Source of the DNA: an uncultured Bacteroidales bacterium
GTDB taxonomy: Bacteria; Bacteroidota; Bacteroidia; Bacteroidales; Paludibacteraceae
Direction: 5' to 3'
NCBI GenBank assembly: GCA_944322025.1
Contig: CALUOH010000045.1
Location: forward strand, 1-53,804
Length of the DNA: 53,804 bases
Every line of letters starts with the position of its first letter. Position 1 is the first letter of the stretch. The position numbers and the translations under genes are program-made. Shown here piece after piece: positions 36,243-44,018 of the stretch. The notes under the pieces were generated by a model. That model was not told the DNA's origin. It searched no databases and saw only the letters and a list, made by a program, of their open reading frames with translations.

Positions 36243-37292
36243 ATGACAACCGAAAAGAAAAACTCTGTGCTGCTCATCTTCACGGGCGGCACCATAAGCA
36301 TGGGGGAGAACCCTGAGAACAAATCGCTTGCTCCTCTCGACACCGAGCGAGTGCTGAGCTTCATCCCCGAACTACAGATGCTCCACGTGAACATCGCCTC
36401 AGTATCCTTCTCCCCGCTCATCGACTCGAGCGATGTGCGCCCGTCCGACTGGCTCAAAATAGCAGAGACAATATACAAATACTACGACGACTTCGACGGC
36501 TTCGTAGTGCTCCACGGCACAGACACCATGGCCTACTCTGCCGCCGCCCTCAGCTTCATGCTGGAGAACCTCCAGAAACCCGTGATATTCACAGGCTCAC
36601 AGCTGCCTGTCGGCGTGCTCCGCAGCGACGCGAAAGAGAACCTCATCACATCCATCGAGATTGCCGCCGCCAAAAACGAGCAGGGACGCGCCATAGTGCC
36701 CGAGGTCTGCCTCTTCTTCGAGGACAAGCTGATGCGCGGAAACCGTACCACGAAACGTAACTCCGAAGAGTTCAACGCCTTCGCCTCGTTCAACTACCCC
36801 GAACTGGCGCACACCGGCGTACACATCAAATACTTCCCCCACTACATACACTACGAGGACGAAGTCAAGTTCGGCTACGCCCACCATTTCGACACCAACG
36901 TGGTAGTGCTCAAGCTCTTCCCCGGCATAACCGAGAACACCGTCCGCGCCATCTACTCCATTCCCGGCCTCCGCGCCGTGGTGCTTGAAAGTTTCGGCTC
37001 CGGCAATGCCCCAACCGACAAATGGTTCTATGAAATCATTAAAGACGCCACCGACCGTGGCATCGTGACCGTCAACGTCACCCAGTGCCGCGCCGGCAGC
37101 GTGGAGATGGGACGCTACGAAGCCTCTGTCAACCTCCTCAAAGCCGGGGTACTCTCCGGTTACGACATGACAATGGAGGCCGCGACAACGAAACTCATGT
37201 GGCTTCTCGGCAAATACACCTCGGCCGACGACGTGCGCCGTATGATGGTAGAGCCGTGGCGCGGCGAGATGAGCTGGCCGAAGACCGAATAA
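36243..37292 (+). CDS. ansA: Type I (cytoplasmic) L-asparaginase
   Basis: A 349-residue enzyme hydrolysing L-asparagine to aspartate and ammonia. No signal peptide is present (MTTEKKNSVLLIFTGGTISM). The two catalytic threonine motifs are visible: TGGTIS (~14-19) and VLHGTDTMAYSAAALSF (~88-104), with a Lys in KENLITSIEIAAAK and the ALVLESFGSGNAP-like VVLESFGSGNAP block (~250) of the C-terminal domain. The length is that of the AnsA homodimer/tetramer family. It starts after its own -7 box and is followed 19 bases later by the helix-hairpin-helix protein gene, probably in the same transcript. Confidence 0.94.
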   Translation: MTTEKKNSVLLIFTGGTISMGENPENKSLAPLDTERVLSFIPELQMLHVNIASVSFSPLIDSSDVRPSDWLKIAETIYKYYDDFDGFVVLHGTDTMAYSAAALSFMLENLQKPVIFTGSQLPVGVLRSDAKENLITSIEIAAAKNEQGRAIVPEVCLFFEDKLMRGNRTTKRNSEEFNAFASFNYPELAHTGVHIKYFPHYIHYEDEVKFGYAHHFDTNVVVLKLFPGITENTVRAIYSIPGLRAVVLESFGSGNAPTDKWFYEIIKDATDRGIVTVNVTQCRAGSVEMGRYEASVNLLKAGVLSGYDMTMEAATTKLMWLLGKYTSADDVRRMMVEPWRGEMSWPKTE

Positions 37293-37311
37293 ATCATACC
37301 CGTAGACGGCT

Positions 37312-38307
37312 ATGCGCGGCGAGATGAAATCACGGTACACCGCTGCCCAGCGGGTCGGGACGCTCGTCCTGTGCCTCATCCTCGTCGCCCTGCTCTCTTT
37401 CTTGCTGCTCTACGAACCCCGCCCCGGCGAACACGGCAGCACGGACAGCACAAGTCTGGCGATAGCCGACTCGCTGCTTGCCGCCGATGTGGCGCGCTTC
37501 TCCGGCGGCCTCCGCACCTATGAGCCGGGGGAAATCAGCCGTCCGCACGGCTACACCTCAGACCACACGGCCGACAGTGCCTATGGCAGCGAAGACAAGT
37601 CCCCGCGCTCTCCCGCCGCTTTCCCGTTCGACCCCAACACCGCCGACAGTGCCACGCTTGTCTCCCTCGGGTTCAGGCCCTTTGTCGCGCGTAACATCGT
37701 CCGCTACCGCCGCGCCGGAGGCCGTTTCCGCCGCCCCGCCGACCTCCTCCGCATCTACGGCATTGACTCCGCCCGCGTCACGTCGCTGCACAGCTATATC
37801 ACAATCGCCGACACTACACTCACTGACTCTCTCCGCCACAGGCGCAAGGCCGCCCTGCCCGAAGGCTACACCGTTGACCTCAACAGTGCCGACACCGCCG
37901 AACTCATACGCCTCCCCCGCATAGGCAGCGTCCGCGCCTCTCAGATACTCCGCTACCGCAAAAGGCTTGGCGGCTATGCCGACATACGGCAGATAGCCGA
38001 AGCCTGCTCCGGCATGGACACTGCGGAACTCCGTGCCGCCTCCGCCCATCTCCGCGTCTGCACCGACTCGATAAAGAGAATACCCGTGAACCGCAGCAGC
38101 GTCGAGCGGCTCGACCGCCACCCCTACATCTCATTCTATCAGGCGAAGTCGCTCTACGAATACCGCTGGGACAAAGGCGGCTGCATCGACTCCATCGGCG
38201 AACTCCTCTCCCTCCCCGAGTTCTCCCCCGCCGACATCCGCCGCCTCTCCCCATACCTCGACTTCTCCTGCTCCAAACCCCAAAAGAACACACGCGGACA
38301 TCGCTAA
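37312..38307 (+). CDS. ComEA-like helix-hairpin-helix membrane-anchored protein
   Basis: A 331-residue protein; Met5 (37324) is an alternative start. One N-terminal membrane segment (VGTLVLCLILVALLSFLLLY, ~15-34) is followed by a flexible Ser/Asp-rich linker and three helix-hairpin-helix units: FDPNTADSATLVSLGFRPFVARNIVRYR (~107), VDLNSADTAELIRLPRIGSVRASQILRYR (~185) and a third, looser VNRSSVERLDRHPYISFYQAKSLYEYR (~260). HHH repeats bind DNA without sequence specificity. In competence proteins (ComEA) this captures incoming DNA in the periplasm, but Bacteroidales members are mostly uncharacterised. DNA uptake is therefore only a family-based suggestion. The neighbour is ansA. Confidence 0.85.
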   Translation: MRGEMKSRYTAAQRVGTLVLCLILVALLSFLLLYEPRPGEHGSTDSTSLAIADSLLAADVARFSGGLRTYEPGEISRPHGYTSDHTADSAYGSEDKSPRSPAAFPFDPNTADSATLVSLGFRPFVARNIVRYRRAGGRFRRPADLLRIYGIDSARVTSLHSYITIADTTLTDSLRHRRKAALPEGYTVDLNSADTAELIRLPRIGSVRASQILRYRKRLGGYADIRQIAEACSGMDTAELRAASAHLRVCTDSIKRIPVNRSSVERLDRHPYISFYQAKSLYEYRWDKGGCIDSIGELLSLPEFSPADIRRLSPYLDFSCSKPQKNTRGHR

Positions 38308-38316
38308 CCGCCAAAC

Positions 38317-38352
38317 AAAAACGCCGCTGAAAGGTAATGCCCTCTCAGCGGC
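38317..38352 (-). terminator. Terminator of susA (convergent with the HHH gene)
   Basis: GCCGCTGA (38323-38330) pairs with TCAGCGGC (38345-38352) around a 14-base loop. On the minus strand the stem is followed by GTTTTTGTTT, a proper T tract, so it mainly serves susA. Confidence 0.75.
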
Positions 38353-38375
38353 GATGCCTTATAGCACGAATAGCC

Positions 38376-40217
38376 TCACCTTATCTCCAGTACCAGCACC
38401 GTCTTCCCCGGCACTCGTATCTCCTTCCCTATGACAAACTCCTCGCCCGACGTGACACACCTCGCGCTCCGTCCCTCTATCTCCATCTCCGCGAAAGGCG
38501 CGGTCTCCACTCTCCGCTCATCATCATTATTGTTCGTCACCACCATCACCTTCGCGTCATCCCGGTAGCGGAAAAACGTATACACACCGTCCCTCGGGAT
38601 AAACTGCTTCATCTTGCTCCCCGTATGGAATGCCGGACACTCCCTCCTGAAATTGAGCAGGGCCGACAGATAATCGTATATCTCGTTCTCATCAGCCGTC
38701 CGCCCCTCGCGAGTGAACACCGAGCGCGGGTCGCCCTCCCAGCCGCCCTCCATCCTGTGGCGGCAGTTCTCATATCCCCCCTTCGGGCTGACCTGCATTA
38801 TCTCGTCCCCGTAATAGAACTGAGGATACCCCCTCAGCGTACTCACCAGCGCAAGCCCCATCTTGTACAGCCGCTTGTCGTGACCCACCTCCGCCGCGAA
38901 ACGGCTCATGTCGTGATTGTCCAGCATATTCATCACCATATCCGGGTTCGGTATCGCAAAATCGAGAGCCATGTGGTTGTAGAACCTTATCACACCCGTA
39001 TTCCACGCCTCCGGCTCCATGAACACCCAGTCGAAATAATCCTTCATCGTGAAATCCATCACGCTTTGCAGCCCCGAGTCGAACCCGTCCCTGTTCCCCG
39101 CGCCCGTCTGGTAATACGCCATCTCCGTCACCGTCTTCACCCAGCACTCGCCCACTATCGTCAAATGCGGGTACTCCCTGTTTATCGCCCTCATCAGCCG
39201 CGCCGCCGTCCGTATGTCGTTATACGGGTACGTGTCCACACGCACCCCGTCTATATTCGCATACTCTATCCAGTAGGTATACGCCTGACGCACATAGTCG
39301 AACACCAGCGGATTGTTCAGGTTCATGTCCGGCATATTCGTGTCAAACCACCCGTCCCGCAGCAGCCTCATGTCCCGCTCGCTCCTGTGCGGGTCAGTCC
39401 ACACCGTAGTATTGTAATTAGTACGCGTAAACTCCCCCCACCGGTTATACCAGTCCCTCGCGGGCAGGTCATTATGCCACCAGTGCCCGCTCCCGCAGTG
39501 GTTCGGCACCATGTCTATTATCAGCTTCAGCCCCCTCATGTGGCACTCGTCCGACAGCCGCCTGTAATCCTCGTTACGCCCGAACCTCGGGTCAACCTTA
39601 TAATAGTCCGTACACGCATAGTGGTGATACGACAGCGACGTATCGTTATCCTCCAGCAGCGGCGTAGTCCACACAGCCGTCATCCCCATCCCCGCTATAT
39701 AGTCCAGATGCTCTATGATACCCTCTATGTCGCCCCCCTGCCTCATCCGCAGGTCGCCCGGCACCACACCCTCATGATACCCCTCCACCTCGTCATTCTC
39801 CCTGTTGCCGTTGGCAAAGCGGTCCGGCATGATGAGATACACCGCATCCTCCGTCCCGAAGCTCCTCCGTGCCGCGCTCCCCTCCCGGCGGTTCCTCAGC
39901 CGGTAGGCCACATTCTGCCTCCTCCCCCCCTTCCTCACCGTGAGCGTATACTCCCCCGCCGCCGCATCCTTCACATCCACATACAGGAACAGATAGTTCG
40001 GGTTATCCGTCCTCACCGTGCTGTCAATCCGCAGCTCATCCCCCTTGAAGCCCACCTCCGCCTCGGCTATGCCCTCACCGTAGAGCATCACCTGCAGCTC
40101 CTCATGGGCCATCCCCGCCCACCACTCGGCAGGCTCTATCCTCGTGACCAAATCCTTTTTGGCCATAACTGCTGTGCAAAAGCACAGCACTGAAATCAAT
40201 ACCAGAACTTTTCTCAT
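38376..40217 (-). CDS. susA: SusA-like neopullulanase (GH13)
   Basis: A 613-residue exported enzyme (signal MRKVLVLISVLCFCTAVMA) close in length and layout to Bacteroides SusA, the periplasmic neopullulanase that trims maltooligosaccharides. An N-terminal beta domain (~20-120, AEWWAGMAHEELQVMLYG) precedes the GH13 barrel with DMVPNHCG, IDGVRVDTYPY (nucleophile Asp328), TIVGECWV (acid/base Glu357) and MLDNHDMSRF (Asp436). A C-terminal beta-sandwich ends in KTVLVLEIR. It lies 30 bases downstream of an MFS sugar transporter in the same direction. No susB, susC/susD or susR is seen nearby, so this is a maltodextrin-use operon separate from a full Sus locus in this window. Confidence 0.93.
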   Translation of the reverse strand: MRKVLVLISVLCFCTAVMAKKDLVTRIEPAEWWAGMAHEELQVMLYGEGIAEAEVGFKGDELRIDSTVRTDNPNYLFLYVDVKDAAAGEYTLTVRKGGRRQNVAYRLRNRREGSAARRSFGTEDAVYLIMPDRFANGNRENDEVEGYHEGVVPGDLRMRQGGDIEGIIEHLDYIAGMGMTAVWTTPLLEDNDTSLSYHHYACTDYYKVDPRFGRNEDYRRLSDECHMRGLKLIIDMVPNHCGSGHWWHNDLPARDWYNRWGEFTRTNYNTTVWTDPHRSERDMRLLRDGWFDTNMPDMNLNNPLVFDYVRQAYTYWIEYANIDGVRVDTYPYNDIRTAARLMRAINREYPHLTIVGECWVKTVTEMAYYQTGAGNRDGFDSGLQSVMDFTMKDYFDWVFMEPEAWNTGVIRFYNHMALDFAIPNPDMVMNMLDNHDMSRFAAEVGHDKRLYKMGLALVSTLRGYPQFYYGDEIMQVSPKGGYENCRHRMEGGWEGDPRSVFTREGRTADENEIYDYLSALLNFRRECPAFHTGSKMKQFIPRDGVYTFFRYRDDAKVMVVTNNNDDERRVETAPFAEMEIEGRSARCVTSGEEFVIGKEIRVPGKTVLVLEIR

Positions 40218-40247
40218 ATCTAATCTACCTGTTAGTTAATCCTTAAT

Positions 40248-41573
40248 TTATCGGTCAGCCTCCCTTATCCTCAGCGCAAACACCGCACCGCACATCAGCA
40301 GCGCGCCGCTCAGCACCAGCATCCACATACTCTCTGACCCGAACAGATATTTAAGCACCAGACCGCTGAACAGCGCATTCACTATCTGCGGTATCGTAAT
40401 AAAGAAATTGAATATCCCCATATACACACCCATCTTCTCCGCCGGGAGCGACGGCGCGAGTATCGCATACGGCATAGACAGTATGCTCGCCCACGCAATC
40501 CCCACACCCACCATAGGCAGCACCAGCAGCCCCGGCGTCCTTATCAGCATCATCGACATCAGGCTCACACCCCCCACCACAAGAGCCGCCGCGTGCGTCC
40601 GCTTCCTACCGAAACGCCTCGCGATAGGTATCAGAGCCAGCGCGAACACCATCGCCACAGCATTATACACCCCGAACAATATCCCAACCCAGTCCCCCGC
40701 CTCCTGATACATTGCGCTCTGCGCGTCAGTCGTCCCGTACACATGCTGCGCCACCGCCGGAGTAGTATACACCCACATCCCGAACAGCGCAATCCACGAA
40801 AAAAACTGCACCGCCCCCAGCTGCCTCATCGTCCTCGGCATATGCGCCACATCCCGGAAAATCTCCGACAGCCCCGACCTCCCCGCCGCGCTCGCCGCAT
40901 CCCCCCTCGCAAACTCCCTCATCTCCTCCGGCGAATACTCCTTCGTCGTACACACAGTCCACAGTATAGTCACCACCAGCACCACCGCCCCCACAGCAAA
41001 CGAAATCACAAGATTCATCGGCACACCGCTCTCCGTCGTCCCCTCACCCACGCCCAGCCAGTTAAGCAGCACATACGGCAGCCAGCTCCCCGCCACAGCA
41101 CCTATCCCTATCAGGAACGTCTGCACCGAAAACCCCGTAGTCGTCTGCTCCTCCGGCAGCATATCCGCCACAAGCGCGCGGAACGGCTCCATCGTCACAT
41201 TAATGCTCGCGTCCATAATCATCAGGAAACCCGCACCCACAATCACCGGCGGACACACACCCGCCGGCACACCCGCATTAGGCATCATCACCAGAGCCAC
41301 AGCCGTCAGCAATGCCCCCGCAAGGAAATACGGTCTCCGCCGCCCCAGCCTGCACCACGTCCTGTCCGAATAATGCCCCACTATCGGCTGCACAATCATC
41401 CCCGTCAGCGGAGCCACAATCCAGAACCACGACAGATGGTCCACCCCCGCCCCGAACGTCTGCAAAATACGGCTCGCGTTCGCATTCTGCAGCGCGAACC
41501 CCATCTGTATCCCCAGAAAACCCATGCTCATGCTCAATATCTGAGCAAAACTCATATGCCTCTTACTCTTCAT
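40248..41573 (-). CDS. MFS transporter, glycoside/maltose permease-like
   Basis: A 441-residue inner-membrane transporter. I start it at ATG 41573 (MKSKRHMSFAQILSMSMGF); the six-residue extension uses a TTG and overlaps the likely promoter region. Twelve hydrophobic segments are visible. Motifs: FLGIQMGFALQNANASRILQTFG in helix 1, GHYSDRTWCRLGRRRPYFLAGA between helices 2 and 3 (the MFS loop motif as in SLC45/sucrose-type and GPH-like carriers), and FNFFITIPQIVNAL in the C-terminal half. Its position just upstream of susA suggests import of maltose or maltooligosaccharides made outside the cytoplasm. That substrate is inferred from context and from the similar pairing in Bacteroides. Confidence 0.88.
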   Translation of the reverse strand: MKSKRHMSFAQILSMSMGFLGIQMGFALQNANASRILQTFGAGVDHLSWFWIVAPLTGMIVQPIVGHYSDRTWCRLGRRRPYFLAGALLTAVALVMMPNAGVPAGVCPPVIVGAGFLMIMDASINVTMEPFRALVADMLPEEQTTTGFSVQTFLIGIGAVAGSWLPYVLLNWLGVGEGTTESGVPMNLVISFAVGAVVLVVTILWTVCTTKEYSPEEMREFARGDAASAAGRSGLSEIFRDVAHMPRTMRQLGAVQFFSWIALFGMWVYTTPAVAQHVYGTTDAQSAMYQEAGDWVGILFGVYNAVAMVFALALIPIARRFGRKRTHAAALVVGGVSLMSMMLIRTPGLLVLPMVGVGIAWASILSMPYAILAPSLPAEKMGVYMGIFNFFITIPQIVNALFSGLVLKYLFGSESMWMLVLSGALLMCGAVFALRIREADR

Positions 41574-41595
41574 ACATCCATCAGCTTTCAATTTG

Positions 41596-41603
41596 CAAAG
41601 ATA
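41596..41603 (-). promoter_or_regulatory. Likely -7 box of the MFS-susA operon
   Basis: The plus strand reads CAAAGATA, i.e. TATCTTTG on the minus strand. It lies 22 bases before the start codon, implying a very short leader. It is divergent from the 6S-like RNA promoter. No spaced TTG is seen. Confidence 0.5.
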
Positions 41604-41654
41604 TAAAATAGCTCTCTTTTCTCCCTGTCACGCAATAAATAGAAGAATATTTTT

Positions 41655-41662
41655 TACCTTTG
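41655..41662 (+). promoter_or_regulatory. -7 box upstream of the 6S-like RNA
   Basis: TACCTTTG matches the consensus; transcription would start near 41669. A second, weaker box TATATTTT (41697-41704) would place the start at about 41711, close to the base of the hairpin. Which one is used cannot be told from sequence. Confidence 0.5.
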
Positions 41663-41706
41663 TATTTGGATTGCAGACACCAGTCGTAATCAACAATATA
41701 TTTTTT

Positions 41707-41890
41707 AAGAAGAAGCGTTGTGTCTCCATCTTGTGTGAACAAAGCCTGAGAAACTTTAATCTTAGACAAGAGTGGCATAATGGTTCTCCATGCGCATGCG
41801 TGGGGCTACTATTTCCACATCTTTCTATAAGGGTTTTCTCAGGGCCTGTTCACAGGGACGTGGATACAGTAGTTCCACGCCTCTTTTTTA
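41707..41890 (+). ncRNA. ssrS: 6S-like RNA (single long interrupted hairpin)
   Basis: About 184 bases fold into one long rod. Closing stem: AAGAAGAAGCGT (41707-41718) pairs with ACGCCTCTTTTT (41877-41888). Next, TGT and TCCAT pair with GTGGA and ACA (41863-41871 side). Then TGTGAACA (41734-41741) pairs with TGTTCACA (41847-41854), and GCCTGAGAAA (41744-41753) with TTTTCTCAGGGC (41834-41845). A large central bubble (~41754-41767 against ~41824-41830) follows, then AAGAGTGG with CCACATCTT, AATGGT with ACTATT, and an apical CTCCATGC-GCAT-GCGTGGGG stem-loop (41786-41805). Length, rod shape, central bubble and a terminator-like T-run at the 3' end are those of 6S RNA, which binds RNA polymerase holoenzyme and mimics an open promoter. 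The open frame across it (41593-41898) is an artefact. A different Bacteroidales structured RNA is the main alternative. Confidence 0.7.
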
Positions 41891-41942
41891 TTACTTAACA
41901 GCCTAATGCCCTTCCGGAACTACTGGGCGCAACTTAAAGTCC

Positions 41943-42650
41943 ATGTGTAATTACAACCAGCAATTAAACATCCTTTTCAAGGAATGGAAACTTGAAAGCG
42001 AAAAGCATTGCGAACGCAGAGAAATCGGTGAAGGAGGCCGTGTTATATTTACCGAAGACGGATTGCTCGAAAAACCCGACTCCCGCATCAATGTAGAAAA
42101 AGAATGGCACTTATCCCAGAAGCGCATCATGTTCATCCTTAAAGACCAGCCATCCGACTGGTGCGACGATGTCCGCCTCTGGCTGATAAACGACCCCTGC
42201 ATCTGCGAACTTCCAACCCGTTTCATAAGAAACATCGCAAATATATTTTGGGGCGTTTACAACACCACCGCCGACAGACCATGCTCTTTCGCCGACCTGC
42301 AACAAGCAAAGGCCAACGGAGAAGTAAAGCACTGCTTCTGTACAAAACCCTTAGCACTCGTAGAAAGCAAAAAACAAGGCGGCATAACCAGAATATCAAA
42401 CTCCATCTTAAAGCGGTATCTCGCTCTATACGGTAACTTCCTGCGTAAGGAAATAGAAATCCTACGCCCCACTATAATAATCTGTTGCGGTGATATCATA
42501 TACGATTGGTTATCAGCAAGCTATCCACAAAGACAATTGGTTGACGGCACACCATTCTCCCTCTTGCACTCTTACCATCCATCCGCCCGCAAAAGCGAAT
42601 TTGACATATATGAAAAAGTGATGTCCGCCTATCGGGCTTTGATTAACTAA
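41943..42650 (+). CDS. Possible uracil-DNA-glycosylase-superfamily protein
   Basis: A 235-residue soluble protein from ATG 41943. IMFILKDQPSDWCDDVRLWL (~62-81) has the pattern of the first superfamily loop. The C-terminal part has ILRPTIIICCGDIIYDWLS (~173-191), a strand-helix unit like the one before the second motif, and LLHSYHPSARKSE (~209-221), resembling the HPS-type DNA-intercalation motif of uracil-DNA glycosylases. The classical GQDPYH motif is absent, so activity on uracil is uncertain. Seven cysteines are present, but no Fe-S spacing is clear. It starts 53 bases after the 6S-like RNA and precedes two small unrelated genes. Base composition is more AT-rich than in surrounding housekeeping genes. 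An unclassified protein is a fair alternative. Confidence 0.6.
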   Translation: MCNYNQQLNILFKEWKLESEKHCERREIGEGGRVIFTEDGLLEKPDSRINVEKEWHLSQKRIMFILKDQPSDWCDDVRLWLINDPCICELPTRFIRNIANIFWGVYNTTADRPCSFADLQQAKANGEVKHCFCTKPLALVESKKQGGITRISNSILKRYLALYGNFLRKEIEILRPTIIICCGDIIYDWLSASYPQRQLVDGTPFSLLHSYHPSARKSEFDIYEKVMSAYRALIN

Positions 42651-42664
42651 ACGACTTAAAGGCT

Positions 42665-42859
42665 ATGGTATACATACGGTTTTTCAAAAGAATCCGGCTC
42701 TCACGGCGGATACACCTTAATTTGAGCAAAAGCGGCATCTCACTCTCATTCATCTTGCGCCGCCTGCGCATGACACTCGGACGTAAAGGCATGCGCATCT
42801 CTGCCGGCCTACGCGGCACAGGCTTATCTTTTACCGAATACTTCAAATACAAACATTGA
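42665..42859 (+). CDS. DUF4236 mini-protein
   Basis: A 64-residue basic protein starting at ATG 42665, 14 bases after the previous stop. It matches the DUF4236 pattern: (F)FKRIRLSRRIHLNLSKSGISLSF, then LGRKGMRISAGLRGTGLSF, that is an RxxLNLSKSG(I/V)S block and a GxxGxRxxxGLxGTGLS(Y/F) block. The domain is short, beta-rich and of unknown function, and is found in many bacteria and phage-related contexts. It is followed after 15 bases by a four-helix membrane protein, so the two are likely co-expressed. The family call is good; nothing can be said about its role. Confidence 0.8.
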   Translation: MVYIRFFKRIRLSRRIHLNLSKSGISLSFILRRLRMTLGRKGMRISAGLRGTGLSFTEYFKYKH

Positions 42860-42874
42860 TAACACCCAAACAAA

Positions 42875-43762
42875 ATGGCTAAAAACAAAAACGATAAAGT
42901 TGATGTGCGCGATGCGGTATTGTTGTTCGGCTGCCTCGTTACTATCACCATATTTGTAATAATAGGCACACTGTTTTTTATTGCAGTAAAAGTCGTATTT
43001 CTTTTAATACCAATCTTCTTCCTTGCATACTTCATGTTCAATGTTATCACATACAACAAAAAATACAGGTCTTTACAGGCATCCCGGTTCTGGCTAACAT
43101 CTGCGGAAAAACAATACTTCATAGAGCTGAAAGACCGTTTGTCCGCTGCCGTCGCACAGCGCGACAATGCGTATCGCGCCGCTGAGGCTGAAGGCATAAG
43201 AACCAACAAAAACGGCAGACTTTCAGCTCGCAGCTACAGGGGACAGGACTTGCAGGGCGCAATCGATGATGCAAATTACATAATCAACGACGACACCCCA
43301 CTCTACCGTCATCTCTGCAGCTTGCCACAAAACCGATGGAAACAAGCCAGAAAACACTATTCAAAATACTTGGCAAATGCACTCGCGCTAACAGTCTGGG
43401 TTTCATTTCTTCTCATTAAATCCGACAACTACACTGCAAACTTCAGCCGCTACATTTCAGGCATAGGTGATACCGCTGTCGAGGGAGCGAATGTCGTATC
43501 AGGCATATGGTCTCCGTTCTTTTCTCGCGACAGCACAAACTCAGCAGCCGGCCCAGACAAACAGCCCGACACGTCTACCACAAACGACACTCCTTTGACA
43601 CCAGCCGATGAGAGCTATTCTAACTTTACATTTGCACTGGTCTGTGGTACCATCCTCTCCTTGCTCTCCTACTTGGTCGTACGTCTCTTAGCCCTCCTTA
43701 TATTCATGATAAAATATCGCAAACCGCCTTTGGTCTCCATCGGCAACATAGACTCTCTCTGA
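42875..43762 (+). CDS. Integral membrane protein of unknown function
   Basis: A 295-residue protein from ATG 42875. Four hydrophobic segments are visible: ~14-37 (VLLFGCLVTITIFVIIGTLFF), ~39-58, ~165-181 (LANALALTVWVSFLLI) and ~252-279. A charged helical loop (~60-160, with KDRLSAAVAQRDNAYRAAEAEG) lies between the second and third, and a Ser/Thr/Pro-rich stretch (~215-245) between the third and fourth. The N-terminus (MAKNKNDKVDVRD) is charged and not a cleavable signal. I recognise no family. It follows the DUF4236 gene closely and ends with its own terminator, so the two form a small unit that may have moved together. Confidence 0.8.
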   Translation: MAKNKNDKVDVRDAVLLFGCLVTITIFVIIGTLFFIAVKVVFLLIPIFFLAYFMFNVITYNKKYRSLQASRFWLTSAEKQYFIELKDRLSAAVAQRDNAYRAAEAEGIRTNKNGRLSARSYRGQDLQGAIDDANYIINDDTPLYRHLCSLPQNRWKQARKHYSKYLANALALTVWVSFLLIKSDNYTANFSRYISGIGDTAVEGANVVSGIWSPFFSRDSTNSAAGPDKQPDTSTTNDTPLTPADESYSNFTFALVCGTILSLLSYLVVRLLALLIFMIKYRKPPLVSIGNIDSL

Positions 43763-43769
43763 CACTCCT

Positions 43770-43813
43770 CCCGTCCGTAAACACATAAGCGTTACGGGCG
43801 GGATTTTTCTTTT
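43770..43813 (+). terminator. Terminator after the membrane-protein gene
   Basis: CCCGTCCGTAA (43770-43780) pairs with TTACGGGCGGG (43792-43802) with one mismatch. It is followed by ATTTTTCTTTT. This is a typical intrinsic terminator closing the 41943-43762 gene group. Confidence 0.85.
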
Positions 43814-43841
43814 GTCTCTATACCCTCCCTAAATGCAAACC

Positions 43842-43904
43842 AAAGTTAAAAACACGTACTCTCGCGCCAGCCCTCAGCCAGCACCTACGGACTCTCTCCG
43901 AAGC
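43842..43904 (+). repeat. Dispersed intergenic repeat, copy D
   Basis: AAAGTTAAAAACACGTACTC, then TCGCGCCAGC and CACCTACGGACTCTCTCCGAAGC in two blocks. It lies between a terminator and the patatin promoter. It is preceded by ATGCAAAC, as copy E is by ATGCAAAT. Confidence 0.75.
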
Positions 43905-43963
43905 AAAACCCTCCCCCCTCCCCGCCCCCGCAAAAGAAAAAACGAAAAAAACGCGCCCCCTGC

Positions 43964-43994
43964 TTGCCCATCCGCCCGTCTTTCGCTACCTTTG
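43964..43994 (+). promoter_or_regulatory. Promoter of the patatin-like gene
   Basis: TTG (43964-43966), a 20-base spacer and TACCTTTG (43987-43994) form a full Bacteroidota promoter, 24 bases before the start codon at 44019. Confidence 0.75.
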
Positions 43995-44018
43995 CCTGAT
44001 ACAGCCATCGTACACACA

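Noticed and set aside
38337..40193. 618-residue plus-strand open frame opposite susA
   Set aside because: It is the antisense shadow of a clear GH13 gene, with Arg/His/Pro-rich low-complexity translation, no motifs and no promoter.
41593..41898. 101-residue open frame across the 6S-like RNA
   Set aside because: The sequence is explained by a long RNA hairpin, and the translation has no family features.
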